This document shows positions 11,277 to 23,423 of a stretch of 64,000 nucleotides of DNA, piece after piece. Both the position numbers and the translations under genes were made by a program. How positions within the stretch are numbered: the stretch's first letter is position 1; each line of letters begins with the position of its first letter. The notes beneath the pieces are model-generated. The model had not been told where the DNA came from and did not search any database. It saw only the letters and a program-made list of their open reading frames with translations. This stretch comes from Eucalyptus grandis (taxonomy: Eukaryota > Streptophyta > Magnoliopsida > Myrtales > Myrtaceae): contig NC_052622.1 of NCBI RefSeq assembly GCF_016545825.1, positions 40,199,263-40,263,262 on the forward strand, given 5' to 3'.

Positions 11277-11822
11277 AAAGACACCGCACCAAACTGAATT
11301 ATAAGAAAATGACAAAGTTTTGTGAGTACTGCTATTAAAAAATGACTCGACCAAGACTCAGCTGGTCCAGTTGGTTCGCTATTTGACTAGCAAACGGTGC
11401 TGCATCAGATTCCACGATACAAGGTCTCCTCCAAGAATCCCTCTTTAGTCCATGCTCTGGTAATGGCAGCCACGGATGTGTTCCCACCTCGATGGACCTC
11501 CCATCTCAGGGACCTGATATAGACTACCCCTTTCTAAGCGTTTCTCACGTACCCGAGCTACCTTTACTGATCAAGGACACACGCGACTTAGTCTTTGGTC
11601 CCAAAAGTTTCCACGCGAACCTATAATTTAGCACTGTGACTTAGAGGTTTCAAAATAGATCATGGATAACATTTTTGACTCATATTTTAGGATCATGTTG
11701 TATATGGGTTGTTCGAACATTTAAAGAGTCAAGTGAGAGTGGGTTTAAACAATTAATGTTCAACTAGATCGAATCTTAATGGGTTTCTAGAAAACCCATT
11801 TTGGAAATAGAAAGAAAGTAGA
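11277..11822. other. Intergenic spacer upstream of GST copy 1
   Basis: No gene recognised. The remnant of a non-LTR element begins at its right edge. Confidence 0.3.
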
Positions 11823-13262
11823 TTGATTGATCAGGGGGATAAGGTATGGAAGGAACCGGAGCTTTATACTAGTTTCAACGACCATATCATGAAAGAAGAA
11901 ATCCTGTCTATTCCACTTAGCTATAACCCGAGTACGGATAAACTATCATGGGCAAAGAACAAATCAGGATCTTATTCCGTAAAGAGTGGGTACAACAGGC
12001 TGAGGTCCATAGCTGCGTTTATTAGCTCAAACCAAGCAACAATATCCTACTAGCCACCCAAAAACCTATTGACTAAAATTCGGAACGTTAGGCAACGCAT
12101 GGTAACGTTTTTATTTCTCTAAATTTATGTTCTTTTGTTCCCTGGAACAAAAAAAGAATAGAAATCCGTTTGGTAATGCTAAGTTGTTTTTCTATTCCTC
12201 AGAATAGAAAGTTAGCTCATGAATAAATTTGGAGCAGAAATAAAAAGTAAAAAAAAGTTGCTTCTCATTTCTGGGAACAATTTTTAGAAATAAGCCAATT
12301 TTCTTTTTTTATTTTTCTTTTATTCCTCTCTCTTGCCGCGGCCACCTCCGACCGCCTACCGCCGCTGCCTCCGCCACCGGTCACCGACCGCCGCTCCGTG
12401 AACAAGAATAAAAAATGAATAAATACAAAAAAAAAAAAAATCATTACTTTACCAAACGCATTTCTATTATTTTTCTATTTCAAGAGTATAAATTTTGTAT
12501 AGTTATCAAACGGGTTTTTTTACTCAGAAATTATTCTCCGGAATATAAATAGAAAATAACTATTTCTGAAAAAAAAAAAAATACTATTCTCCAGCCAAGA
12601 AGCGTTGTCCTGCGCATTCCCCCTCAAACTAAGATTCTTCCTATGGAGCATTAGTTAGAGCGCAATCCCAACGCGAGAAAATCTATACAGGAAGCAGATC
12701 TTATCTGACCCAATCTGTCCTCCGTGTTAACAAGCTCTAAAAACCATTGAGCATACTCTCCTCCTCTACAGCTAGACGAAATAGGTGTGGTCACACCCAC
12801 GAATAAACATCATTTGCCCACCCAACGTAATCGGGATGGAACAATGGGTGTTGGGGTGTTTCAATTCAAACTTAATTTCGCCGGCAAATGAGATGGTAGC
12901 TGCAACACTGTGGATGATTTGGAAATCATGAAATGCTCACATTTTCTAGGCTCGCCCACTTGACCCAACTTCAGGCGTTGACGCCGCACTCAATCTAACT
13001 AAGAGTTTTGTTAGATGGAACCCAAATTCGAAGCCAGTCAGGATTGGTGCAGAAACCAAACCGGAGTAGTGGGTTCCAAAGGCAAGAGGTTCCCTCAAAC
13101 TCGACACTGGTTGCTCATGGACTAACGAAGCCTCAGCGGCGTCAATTGCTGGTGTCGTTCGTGATTCGAACATCATGCTACTGGATGAGGGAAGTTTGAG
13201 CTCTCTCGATGCAAGTTGCCAAAGCCTAAGCTGTGAAGGAGGGCATTCAATTTCTGCAAAAA
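11823..13262 (+). pseudogene. Non-LTR element remnant: zinc-binding RT tail and RNase H-like domain
   Basis: The left part encodes LSIPLSYNPSTDKLSWAKNK and GSYSVKSGY, the zf-RVT entry typical of plant LINE-type proteins. After a MITE insertion the text resumes in one frame from 12602: KLRFFLWSIS, stop, SAIPTRENLYRK, then CPPC and H residues of the zinc-binding region, WMIWKS near 12911, and the RNase H-like domain (GSLKLDTGCSW, ASIAGVVRDS) near 13091-13170. Several stops make it dead. An A-run at 13257-13270 may be the old 3' tail. Such proteins copy element RNA at a nicked target. The frame on the opposite strand at 12946-13371 is its shadow. Confidence 0.75.
12091..12592. mobile_element. 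Tourist-like MITE splitting the non-LTR remnant, 3' end decayed
   Basis: It begins GGCAACGCATGGTAACG straight after TTA (12088-12090). The end and interior resemble the element at 52446 (GCATGGTAA, TTTTGTTCCC.GGAACAAAA, a GC-rich centre at 12335-12400, then ATTTCTATT). The matching right terminus is not recognisable, so it is probably truncated. It sits inside the zinc-binding RT coding remnant, so it is younger than that insertion. Confidence 0.6.
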
Positions 13263-13421
13263 AAAAAAAAGTGAAAGAAACACACGTGAGATAGCCTGTA
13301 ATGTACCTGCCAGAAGCTTCCAATCTGCACGGGAAAGTAGATCTGCCTATGAAATATCCAGTCAGCGGCATTATTGAAGACTGCAGGACCTTGTTTGCCC
13401 ATTCAGATATGGCAAAAGTTG

Positions 13422-13546
13422 TTTGAAATATATTATGTTCAGAAACTCTCCTGTCTAACGAAACAAAACTCTTCCCACTAATTGGTTATCTTTACACCCC
13501 TTACCTTTTTGAAATATATTATGTTCAGAAACTCTCCTGTCTAACG
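13422..13546. repeat. 39-bp direct repeat, two copies 86 bp apart
   Basis: Positions 13422-13460 and 13508-13546 are identical (TTTGAAATATATTATG... to CTGTCTAACG). The spacer between them has no recognised feature. It may be a small local duplication. Confidence 0.85.
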
Positions 13547-14159
13547 TTGGTAGGGTTCGTTTCTATGAACGAATGAACACATTATTTCGACCAAAACGAA
13601 AATACAAAGAAAGTAAGCAATCGTTCCTGCGCACACGGGCACGACCTTCTTCATTCACTCTTCGAGTTGTATGGGGTCGCGCCATATATTTATCCAAAGG
13701 CATTCCCTTCGTTCTCCACCAAGCTCGGGACCATTAAAGGTGCGTCCTTGATTCTCAGTATAAAAACTGTACTCTTTCAATTCCCAGCGTTGCGGCTTCC
13801 ATTCGTTATTAGGTGGGGATATTAAAATGTTTGTGAATGCCGTTTGCTACTTTGTAGGAATCCGAACTCTCTGATTTCCAGTGCTGTTGAAACTATATGT
13901 TATGTCGTTATTCACAGATCTTGATGTTTATGACTAATCGGGTAGGGATGTGAATCAGCACCACCAAGTGTTTAATTTAGTGTTTGACAGCAATACAACA
14001 TGTCATCTTATATCTCATAATATACAACTTGTTCTAATTCAACTTTTCTCTAATTAACTAGTTTACATGTCAAGATTTAATGAGAATCAAGAAAAATATT
14101 GAATTACCAATCCAAGAGATGAAGAGTTGCATATTTAGTTTATGAGGATGAGGAAAATA
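13547..14159. other. Spacer before the hAT transposase remnant
   Basis: No gene. TAGGGATGTGAA at 13943-13954 resembles a hAT terminal sequence and could mark the left end of the element that follows, but I found no complementary partner to the right. Confidence 0.3.
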
Positions 14160-15400
14160 ACTCCATTTGATAAACGATTGAAAAGAAGCACTGTGATTGT
14201 ATGATCTGAATTTTAAAAACTCACAGATGATGATGGCATGGAAAAGTTCTAAGTGTAAGTAATGTGAACTAAATTACATGGCCAACCGTGTGATAAAAAA
14301 AACTTGTTGAGTTATTTATGTACTTATCCCAATTTAGAGGCCAATGTTGACAATTTTCTATGATGCGATTCCACCGAATTGTGTTTTAGACACATGCTAG
14401 CAAGAGCAATGATAAACAATGATTACATTTATTCTTTTTTGGAGCACTAATCTATTACAGAGTTGCTTAGTTAGCTCAACTCCAACATGAAACACAAATC
14501 AAGGAATAGAGCAAGAAGTAATGTAGTAAAATTTTATGAAAAAGAGAAGGGAAATTTGATATCCAACATATCACGATCATTTTTTAAGATCGGTAAATGA
14601 GTACCTTAAGATGTAGCTACTAAATAAAACTCTCCATATCTAATTTTGAGGTGCACTTGGGTTTCAACATGTGTTTTCTCATTTGAACTTACTTGATTAT
14701 AACTTTCTCACGTGTCAATTGCATGAGCTAGACTCTCTTCTACTCTTTTTTCTAATGTTAGATATCCCACAACGAATTCATATTTCTTTGGAGTATGCTA
14801 GATACAGTTTTCTTTGATAAATGTGAGAAACAATAAGGATGAAGCTATTAGTGTTATGGTGATGGCAATGCCTAAGAAGTTCGAAAAACACTAAATTTGT
14901 TATAGTGTTATTTTATCTTTTGTTATTATATTAGATCATCGTTATAAGTCATACTTGTTAGATTTTTTCCATCTAAAGATGAACATAGATGATCATGTGA
15001 AATTTAAACTAAACATTGGAGAAAGGCTCTATGTGCTTTTTAATGAGTATTTGACCACTATGCTAAGAGAGAATCGCTTCAATCTTCAACTAGTCAAGAT
15101 ACTATTTTAGCTAAGGGTAGTATCGGGAATATTGAGAATAATATTGATGAGCATGATTACTCAAGACCAATGAACTTATTGAGCGTTGGATTTATATTTG
15201 AGGGAGAATAGGCTTGATAGAAAGTACTATCTAGATCTCAGTATCCTTGATTATGAAAAGGCTTACATTAGTATCTTAATTTGTCTATCATGGCATGTGA
15301 TATATAGAATATTTATATCACTAACATCACCTCATAGTCGGCTTGTAATTTTGGAGAACACATTTTAAGTAAATATCAGAGTTCCTTTTCCCTAAAAGTG
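14160..15400 (+). pseudogene. hAT-family transposase remnant 1
   Basis: Read across frames it keeps the order of plant hAT transposases: a BED zinc finger (KCK, C, NYMANRV, then NLLSYLCTYPN; 14170-14345), LARAMINNDYIYSFLEH near 14400, YPTTNSYFFGVC near 14770, MPKKFEKH and ILDHRYKSYLL near 14870-14960, and the C-terminal dimerisation region LDLYLRENRLDRKYYLDLS at 15187-15250. Stops and frame changes occur throughout. Functional proteins cut and paste DNA with short inverted ends. This copy cannot. Confidence 0.75.
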
Positions 15401-17639
15401 CTGAGGTCAAGCCTAAAGGAAAATTTTGTTATCTATTGTTCCCCTAGAGAAAAATTTTGGTGACGATACTCTCATAGCCGACATTTGAGACTAGTCGCAT
15501 TAGGTATCTTTTAATCTTATCACTTTTCATTAAACAAGTCATCTCAATTTGTTTTTTATCTGATTCACTTGGTATAGAGAACTCACATGATGTTGACTGA
15601 GTTACGTTAGTAGAAAACTCATATAATGTTATGAATGATCATTCTCTATAAGTGCCTGGATTTAATTTGAAGAGGATAAAGGGTCTTCATGAAAAGGGTG
15701 GCCTGGATTGAAAGCTAAAAGCTAGAGAGTAGACTCCTGACGTGTGAGAGGGGAAGCTTCAACAAACACAAGGAAAGTCGCATCTTTTTCTTGAAATACT
15801 TTTCCATAATGTTAATATTTGGTGAAACAATTACAAGTTGAGTCATTTGGCAAATTGTACTTTCAAATCTTGCGACTCTCACATACTTTTAAGTGGACGT
15901 GAAACACCCAGAATCTTTGAAATAAGACCTAAATGATGGCCCACATAATATGTTTTTAATCTCCAAACTTTAAAATCCACATATAAATATTTGGTTCCAC
16001 TTTCACTATTTTCAGCAATTAAGAACCTAAATGAAGACCCTACATCGCACGACGGGGCTCAACTTGATAATCAAGATTCCGTTCACCAGACTTGGGAGAT
16101 GGAGTGAAGATCCCAGATTGTTGTTTTCTGATATCCTTTGTTAATTAGTTGATCTGCATCAGCCTTTCGGTACCCTACATTGATCTCCTACTTCACTAAC
16201 CAGTACTTATCGTCACCGAGATTGGATTGGGTGATGTGACCTTTGTCAGTGTTCAAGATTTTTTTGTTCCCATTTTCATTTTTAAAGTTTCATTTACTTT
16301 TCAAAAATTAATAATTTAAAAAATATTTTTCTAAAAATAATACTATTAATAATAATTTCTATTTAATTATTGAAATATTTTTATTGATTCATTTTTTATA
16401 AGTAATATAAATAATCATTTTTTAAAAAAATTCAAATTAATTTATTTTTTATGAGACAAAATGCGCTCCTTAGCTTATCTTTTTTTAATTTTTTTTAATT
16501 TTTCCCCCCAGCCATCTTTTAGATCCCACATAATCTTTTTAAGTCCGAACACAACTTGATAGGACATGTTGAGTTTAGTCTTTTCAAATGGACTATGCCC
16601 GCAAGTGAAGACACCTGTTAGCCAATTAATTAAAAAATACTACAATTGTTAATGCAACCACTGTCTCGGTATTACAGGAATTCACCGTTCTAAAAAGTGA
16701 GTTATTTGTTATTTAATATGCTTAACAAATAATAGGTGCTTCAATGGCACTCGTTGACTAGAACGTTTTAAATTTATGAACACATTGCCTTAATTCTTCC
16801 TTTGATCAGCAAAAATGAAATAAAGTGAATAAATTAAAAACATACTAACGAGATCAAGTAATTGAAAATAAATTTACACTTGAATAATATATTTTTTGAT
16901 AACAATTAACACGCTGAAATATCAAAATTTACTTATGGGTTAGTTATAAGATCGATCTCTAGTGGTTTCGACATGCTCTGAGAGACCAATCTGCCATCCA
17001 CCACAAAGAGCTTTTCAAAAGGACTACTATTGTTAGGTGCAATCACTAAATCGTAAATTCAATATTTCAACTCACACCGAGGCTTAAGGCATAGGTTTAT
17101 GAACTGCATGTCGTTTTGATGACTTATCATTTTAAAAATCATTATTTATCATAACTTAGAGGCCTAGAAAGTTTTAGTCAAATCAAAAACTCTAGGACCT
17201 TTCACTTGGGTATTGAAAAGTTTGACCAAAATTGACCGAACAATTAGACCCTCGTCCAACATCCGTTTGATCCGATTTTGTTGCATTGGGATGCTTGCAA
17301 TTGATTGATTTCGGATCTGTAATTGAAATTGAGAAATTGTAAGCTTCCCGACATTGTGAAAAATAGGCGATCGGTTCCGAAGGGTAGGAAATTTTACTGC
17401 CGCATACAAGTGACAATACGAGTGTGAAAGAATTTCTTTGGATGTGGATTTGGGTATAGTGTCTCGCCGGTTAACGTTTAGTCAATTCTTGATCAATCTT
17501 GCGTCAAACTTTATGAAATTTTTAGAATGGGGACACAGTTTGAGGTGATAAGAAGGGTTGTCCGATTTAAGTGAATTGGGCATCGTCGAACAGCCCTTGC
17601 ATAGCATGGCCTCCTTTAGCATGGCCTCCTTTTGTAGAC
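15401..17639. other. AT-rich intergenic region without recognised genes
   Basis: Both strands lack convincing exons. 16260-16500 is extremely AT-rich. 15990-16250 is more balanced but matches nothing I recognise. A small open frame at 17164-17409 on the minus strand has no family signature. Confidence 0.35.
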
Positions 17640-18385
17640 TTCATTTACTTCACCAAAAATAACTTTCAAGAAAATATTTTCTAGATTTTCTGGCATCCAT
17701 TTCACGAAAAATGAATTGGTCGGAAAAAATATTTTTCATTTTTCAAGTAGGGAAAACTTCGACCTATTAAAAAAAAGTAAGAGAAAACATTTTCTTTATT
17801 CACTCTCTCTTATCTCATATTCTTGTGAGCCCCCACCTCTTTCTTTTTTTTCTTTTTTTTTTTTTTAAATTTGAAATTTTAATTTTTTTCTTTTTCTTTT
17901 TTTTTTATTCTTCTTTCTTGGCCGATCACCGACCACAATGATGACTGGCGATTGGCAATAAGTGAGCTCAAAGTGGCCACTCACTAGATCGACAAGCACA
18001 AGGCTCTAGCTTGCTAATCTAGCAAAGCCTAAGGCTGGCGGGCTCGAGGCTCAACGGTCTTGGGCAAGCTTGAATTTGCCTTTTTTTGCTGGTCGTCGAT
18101 GTCATTGTGGCTTGCGACCAACCGAAGAATGAGAAGGAGGAAAAAAAAAAATTAATTAAAATTTTGACTTTTAAAAAAAAATTAAAAATTTAAAAATTGA
18201 TAAAAGGAGTGCACGGAGGAAAATCAAATTGAATTTTTATACTGAATAGTTGAAAATATATTTTAGTTCATTTTCAAATTTTAGTTGAATCGCCAGAGAA
18301 TATTTTTATTTTCCTGAAAAATGGCTTTTTGGAAAATATTTTCTAGAAAAACCATATTTTCCAAAACGAATAGAGCTTTAATCTT
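17640..18385. mobile_element. Inverted-repeat element with GC-richer core (copy C1)
   Basis: The arms near 17665-17770 and 18250-18370 are complementary (GAAAATATTTTCTAG and AAAATGGCTTTTTGG against the reverse). The centre 17905-18130 begins TTCTTTCTTGGCCGATCACC and ends with its near-complement, containing CTCGAGGCTC-type words. Target duplication not resolved. Non-autonomous. Confidence 0.55.
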
Positions 18386-19255
18386 AGCATAATCTTGTTT
18401 TGATCAAATTCTTGGTCAAACCCTGATAAAATTTACGTTTAAAACCAATTATACTTTATTTGCAAAACATTGTTTTAGCGGTTCAATCTACATTTTTTTC
18501 GTTTATGCTGACAACATCGTCAATGGCTGAAGTGTCTCCTAGCCGATTTTCATAGTTACGGCGTACAACCCATTCAATTGCACTATGCCAATCAAGCGGG
18601 TCTATAGATTTGTTTGAATTCATGAGTGTACCAAACACATTGAGACAGATCAGCATAAGTTCGTGGAAAACTTGAAAATGGCCCAATTATAACAGCTTAT
18701 GTTTCTCCCGAAATCAAATTGCTGATTTATTCACAAACGCCTTGATGGGGCGTATTAGATGGAGGGAAGCTGAAGTAGATTTGGACGTGATTTGCTGATT
18801 CAAGGATGGAAAAGATTTGCTTTATTCTTGGATCCAATTGCTCATTTAAGGACGCAAATGATTTGCTCGAATTTTGGCCAGAAAGTTGTTTACAGATATG
18901 TTATTGTTGGATCATATAATGTTCTCTCGTGCCATCATTGCTTCTCTTGCCTTTTCTTTATATTTCAAACTTGTTATTTTTTAAACCAAGTTATGAATGT
19001 TCAATTACAGTTTTCTCGGACTGTCATGCTACATAGTTTATCTCATAACTCAATGAGATCAGTTATATTAGTTGAAACCGAGTCCAGATGGTTATGCTAT
19101 GGGCTTGAAGTTGAGCACTTCTTTTTGCAAACTTCAGTCGATGAAGGAAACGAACAAACCTCCTTATTGTAGTTGATCATCATTAAATTGAAAACCTCTA
19201 TGAGCAAACAAGACATTCAAAGACAACAATGACAATATGTGAGCATGCTCAGAAT
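18386..19255. other. Spacer between the C1 element and GST copy 2
   Basis: No recognised exon. Open frames at 18483-18686 (minus) and 18792-19172 (plus) lack any family motif. Confidence 0.3.
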
Positions 19256-19261
19256 TTTATT
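19256..19261 (-). terminator. Likely polyadenylation signal of GST copy 2
   Basis: AATAAA on the minus strand about 235 bases beyond the stop codon, a position matching the paralogue. Confidence 0.5.
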
Positions 19262-19495
19262 CATTAAAAGGTAACTCCACAGCCAATATCATCCAAGGAC
19301 TAAGATTATGTAGATCTACTAACTGCTATACTACTTAAATCAACCAGTTCTAATCCAAATGCATGACATGAAGGATCGTTAAGATTTATTTAGGTGCATA
19401 ACCAAAACCACACAAAGCAACTGTACATATAACAGTGCTTGGGGAAACGGTTTTTCCTACCAACGGTCCGTGCGAATGCAAATAGTCTGTCTCAG

Positions 19496-22139
19496 CTAAT
19501 GACGCGAGGCTAATTCGGCATCCTTCGAGCCACTGATCTTCTCGAAGCGGGCCTTGAACAAGGCATAGAGTCTGTCTCTCGGAGGGAGATTTTCCTTGAC
19601 GACCGGGCAACTTCGAAACTCTTCAGCCCACTTGCACAGCCGGGGAAATTTATCGGGAGTTAGGATATTGAACCCACCAGCTTCTTGGATAACTACGATC
19701 CAGAGTCCCACGGAGTTGGCGGTGATGTCCACAAACCCGAGGTTGTTACCTCCGAAGAACTTCTTGTCCTCGAGATCGCCCTCGAGAATCTTCAGGACCC
19801 CGCATGCTTCTTCATATGCATTTTCCTGTTCTTCCCCGAGGCTCCAACAATATTTCCAAAGGGCCGGCACGCACTAAATGAAGTTTAAGTCACAAAGACC
19901 GAAAACAAAAGGAGGAATTCTTCTTGGATTAATGCTGTTTTGATCAGATATTGAATCCATCGTGAACTGGAACTAACTAATTTGATTGTGGCGAGTGAAT
20001 TTGCTCTGGATCTTGGTGATATGGGTTGATGTAGGAGTTATTGGGCTGTTTAGAATAGCGGCCCAACAGCCCACATTCGATCCCACATAAATTGGGCCCA
20101 AAATCCAATTTTGGGGCTTAGAAAAGGGATTTAGGAAAACCTCCTATCAACTTTACAAAACAAGGGGCCGGACATTATATACTTTCGTATTTTTGGTTGC
20201 AAATATTATATTGTGAAAAATGCGAATAAAAATTTTGGTAAATTTGATCCTAGATCACATGAAGCAATGTTTTCGGGTTATTCACTATCTACTAAAGCTT
20301 TTTCGTGTGTATGACAAGAGAACCTAGGAAGTAGAGAAATCAACTCACATAAAGTTAGATGCTTGGAGAAGTACAGGAGCCAGTAGAAAAAGGAGGAACA
20401 AATTCCTGACACAGATGCTTCAGCTCATACAGAACCAAAAAGTTTATAAGAGCAAGTTACTGAATCTGTCTCTCTCTGCCGAAGGATTGAAAGTTCACTT
20501 CTAAACATCAAAAAGAACAAATCGTTGGATACCTCTCAAAAGCGACTAATATTATATTTTCATTTCGGGAAATGATGAATTTAATGGAACAGTCATCCAA
20601 TAAAAAGTGTGGAAGAAGCTCTATAAGGTGAAAACTGAATAGAAGCAATGCAAAAAGAGTATTATCAAGGGTTAATACCCTGAAAAACCCCAAACTGGTA
20701 TACATGTGACAAATTTACGCCAAAATATTTTTTTTACTATAAAAAACCCCCAAACTAATACATCTGTGACAAATTTACCCCGACTGACCATAAAAAAACG
20801 CTAAACCGGTACATTTATGACAAATTTATCACAAACTAATTTATTTGACCGCAAAAAACCCCAAACTAATAAATTTGTGACAAATATACTCTCCACTAAA
20901 TTGAATTAATGCCACAAAAAAATTACAAAAATTGTAAATTGTGACAAACGGAGCGTAAAATCTCAAATTGGTATACTAGTCAACTGTCACGTGTCATTTA
21001 ACTTAATAATTTGACAATAAAATTTAACGAAAATTAACAGAGTGTAAATTTGTCACAAGTGTACCAGTTTGAGATAAATTTGTCAAAAGTATACCAGTTT
21101 GGGATTTTTAGTGGTCAAAAAAATAGTTTGGTAAATTTGTCACAAATTTACCAGTTTTTGGTTTTTCAGGGTATTAACCCTATTATCAATTCAAAGTCAA
21201 TAAAATTTTGAAACTAATTGAACAACCCAAGGATTCTTCCGTCAAAGGATAAAACTAGATCTATATAGTAATAAATAAGTCTAGGCTCGTAGCACAAGGT
21301 ATTCACAAGAAAAATGCATTCATTATGATAAAACTTATGTTTCCATTCCTTAATGGTTATACAGGGGAAAAAGTGCTTGTAGAACAATTCTTAGGTCTTC
21401 AAGTATCAGAAAAGTGGACTCTGCCTACAAACTCCCAAAGACTTTACATTGATTAAAGAAAGTTTTGAAGGTTTGGTACAGTGGTTAAGTAATTTTCTCG
21501 TCGAAAATATGTTCGAAAAGGGCTCGAGCCTAAGGTTCAGCTTAGCCTATCATCATTCACGCAGTTTCGGATCTCGCTTTTCTCAAATTCTTCTTCCCCC
21601 ACAAATCAAAGTCAACCCCACACCTTATGCCGCAGCTACACTACCAGACTGTCCGGGAGGTTTCACGACTTTTACAGATGACGAACTAATATTTTCCTGT
21701 CTTTTTGTCAATAATGGTCATCAAGCTCTTTTAAGATGAGTAGCTTACAGATTTAACTGCTAACATAACCTATATGAGTAGCTCACAGAGAGTATTGCAC
21801 TCAATTTTAAGATGAGACGGTTACCTTTTCATCCAAGAACTTAGCCCAGAATCGGGCCATCGCTCTCTTGTACGGATCTCGTGGCAAGATCGGGTTGTCC
21901 TTCCATGTCTCGTCGATGTACTCAAGAATCATCAGAGACTCCGCGATGGGCTTGCCATTGTGGACAAGCACAGGCATCTTCTTGTGCACGGGGTTGTACT
22001 CGAGAAGCAAAGCGCTTTTGTTGTGGATTATGTCCCCATCCAAGTACTCGTATTCAACCCCTTTGATCTTCAGAGCTATCTCGACTCGCCGGCTAAATGG
22101 GTTCGCCCATGCACCCAATAGTTTCAATTCTTCACCCAT
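19496..22139 (-). CDS. GSTU: Tau-class glutathione S-transferase, copy 2, catalytic Ser replaced by Asn
   Basis: Exon 1 is 22139-21825 (105 codons, [19 protein letters not shown]) and exon 2 is 19873-19496 (125 codons plus stop), for 230 aa. The donor is AAG|GTAACC and the acceptor TTTAG|TGC, phase 0, as in copy 1. The fold signature is intact: [20 protein letters not shown] (glutathione site), [12 protein letters not shown], and a C-terminal extension of six residues relative to copy 1. The residue aligned with the catalytic Ser13 is Asn13. The family normally uses Ser here to activate the glutathione thiol, so transferase activity may be low or altered; a binding or reductase role is possible. 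The 1.95-kb intron contains a Foldback-like element and a copia fragment. Sequence just downstream of exon 1 still aligns with the copy 1 intron, which shows a tandem duplication. Confidence 0.92.
20669..21180. mobile_element. Foldback/MULE-like non-autonomous element, copy A2 (best preserved)
   Basis: Its ends GGGTTAATACCCTGAAAAAC and the complementary right end are nearly perfect inverted repeats. A perfect 9-bp target duplication TATTATCAA lies at 20660-20668 and 21181-21189. Each arm is built of about four units of 50-62 bp beginning AAAAACCCCAAACTGGTA. A 9-bp duplication is the hallmark of Mutator-like and Foldback elements. It lies in the GST copy 2 intron. Confidence 0.88.
21258..21540 (+). 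pseudogene. Ty1/copia RT fragment in the GST copy 2 intron
   Basis: It encodes [27 protein letters not shown], and [13 protein letters not shown] in changing frames. These are the start of the copia RT (KARLVAQG), the FLNG...VYVEQP segment and the LSNFLxxNGFxRG segment. The intervening core, including YVDD, is deleted. It is a small dead fragment. Confidence 0.65.
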
Positions 22140-22358
22140 CTATCCAAACACGGTCGCGGGCTCCCACGCACACTGAGAATCGCTCTTCTTGGGCAGTAGC
22201 CAAATAAAACATGCGAGTGTCCTTAGTTTTTTAAGATTGGCATCTTATAGGGTTCAAATGGAGAGAAGATTCCTTGGCGCGTAGGATAGCACATCTTTCG
22301 AAAATAAAATAAAAAAACAAAAAATGACATCTGTGTCAACGGGTCAAAGTCGACGCCT

Positions 22359-22418
22359 ATAAAATTGTGGAGTTGGTGGTTCGAAGACTTATTGGCCAGG
22401 AAATAAGCAGATTGGCCG
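22359..22418 (-). promoter_or_regulatory. Conserved upstream block of GST copy 2
   Basis: It aligns with 11218-11276 of copy 1. On the minus strand it carries GGCCAATAAG (a CCAAT box) and AATTTTATAGG. Just downstream, 22331-22350, the minus strand has TTTGACC and GTTGAC, both W-box cores, which copy 1 lacks. A role in differential stress induction is only inferred. Confidence 0.45.
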
Positions 22419-22905
22419 AACTACCTCAGGATACCTCAGATACGGTGAAATATTCAATTTGTGAATATGAATGGACGGCTAGATCCTACGTAGCACTGAC
22501 ATACGACACGAATACTCGACACTACACGACATGCAGACACGTTATTTCTCAAAAATAGAGAATTTCGATATGTTGAGATACGTTATATATTAAATGAATA
22601 TTTTTATTTTTAATTAATTTGATTCAAATTCACAAATAAATAAATAATAAAAAGAGCTTATAATGAATTTACACTAATAATATTAATTAATATTTTTTAT
22701 CGAATTAATAAATCTATTAATAGAAAATTTGAAAGACAAATTCATAGTTAATGTGTACCCATATTTGGGAACATGTTTCTAATTTTAACAAAAATTATAG
22801 ATGAAACTAATGACTATAAAAGATTATAATCAACTTATTTAAATATCTATGATCTTCTATAATAATCAAAGTTTATCATTATTTGACATTCATTATTTTT
22901 ATTTA

Positions 22906-23357
22906 GGGTTAATGCTTTGAAAAACCCAAACTAATATACTTATGACAAATTTATCCCGAACTAATTTTTGACCACCAAAAACCCCAAATTGGTACACCTT
23001 TGACAAATGTATCTCAAACCGATATATTTGTGACAAATTTACCTTATGTTAGTTTCCATTAAATTTTAGTATTAAATTACTAAGTTAAATTATACGTGAC
23101 AGTTAACTAGTATATCGATTTAGGATTTTACTCTTGTTTGTCACAGTTATACAATTTTTGTAATTTTTTTATGATATTAATCCAATTTAACGAGGGATAA
23201 TTTGTTACAAATGTATCGTTTAGATTTTTACGGTTAAATAAATTAGTTTAGGTAAATTTGTCACACGTATACCAATTTATGATTTTTCATATCAAAAAAA
23301 TAATTTTGGATAAATTTGTCACACTTATACCATTTTAAGATTTTTCAAGGTATTAAC
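22906..23357. mobile_element. Foldback/MULE-like non-autonomous element, copy A3
   Basis: Left end GGGTTAATGCTTTGAAAAAC; right end TTTTTCAAGGTATTAAC. The arms carry the same AAACCCCAAATTGGTACACC-like units as copy A2. The flanks ATTTTTATTTA (22895-22905) and ATTTTTATTTT (23358 on) are similar, but low complexity weakens this as a target duplication. Confidence 0.7.
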
Positions 23358-23423
23358 ATTTTTATTTTTGAAAACTATTTTTAGCCAATTTATTTATTTT
23401 TCTAATAAAAATAACCTCATCAC

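Noticed and set aside
12946..13371. Minus-strand open frame of 141 codons
   Set aside because: The plus strand carries the RNase H-like domain of a non-LTR remnant at the same place; the minus reading has no motif.
14160..15400. Possible host BED zinc-finger gene
   Set aside because: The order of segments is that of a hAT transposase, and stops and frame changes rule out a domesticated gene.
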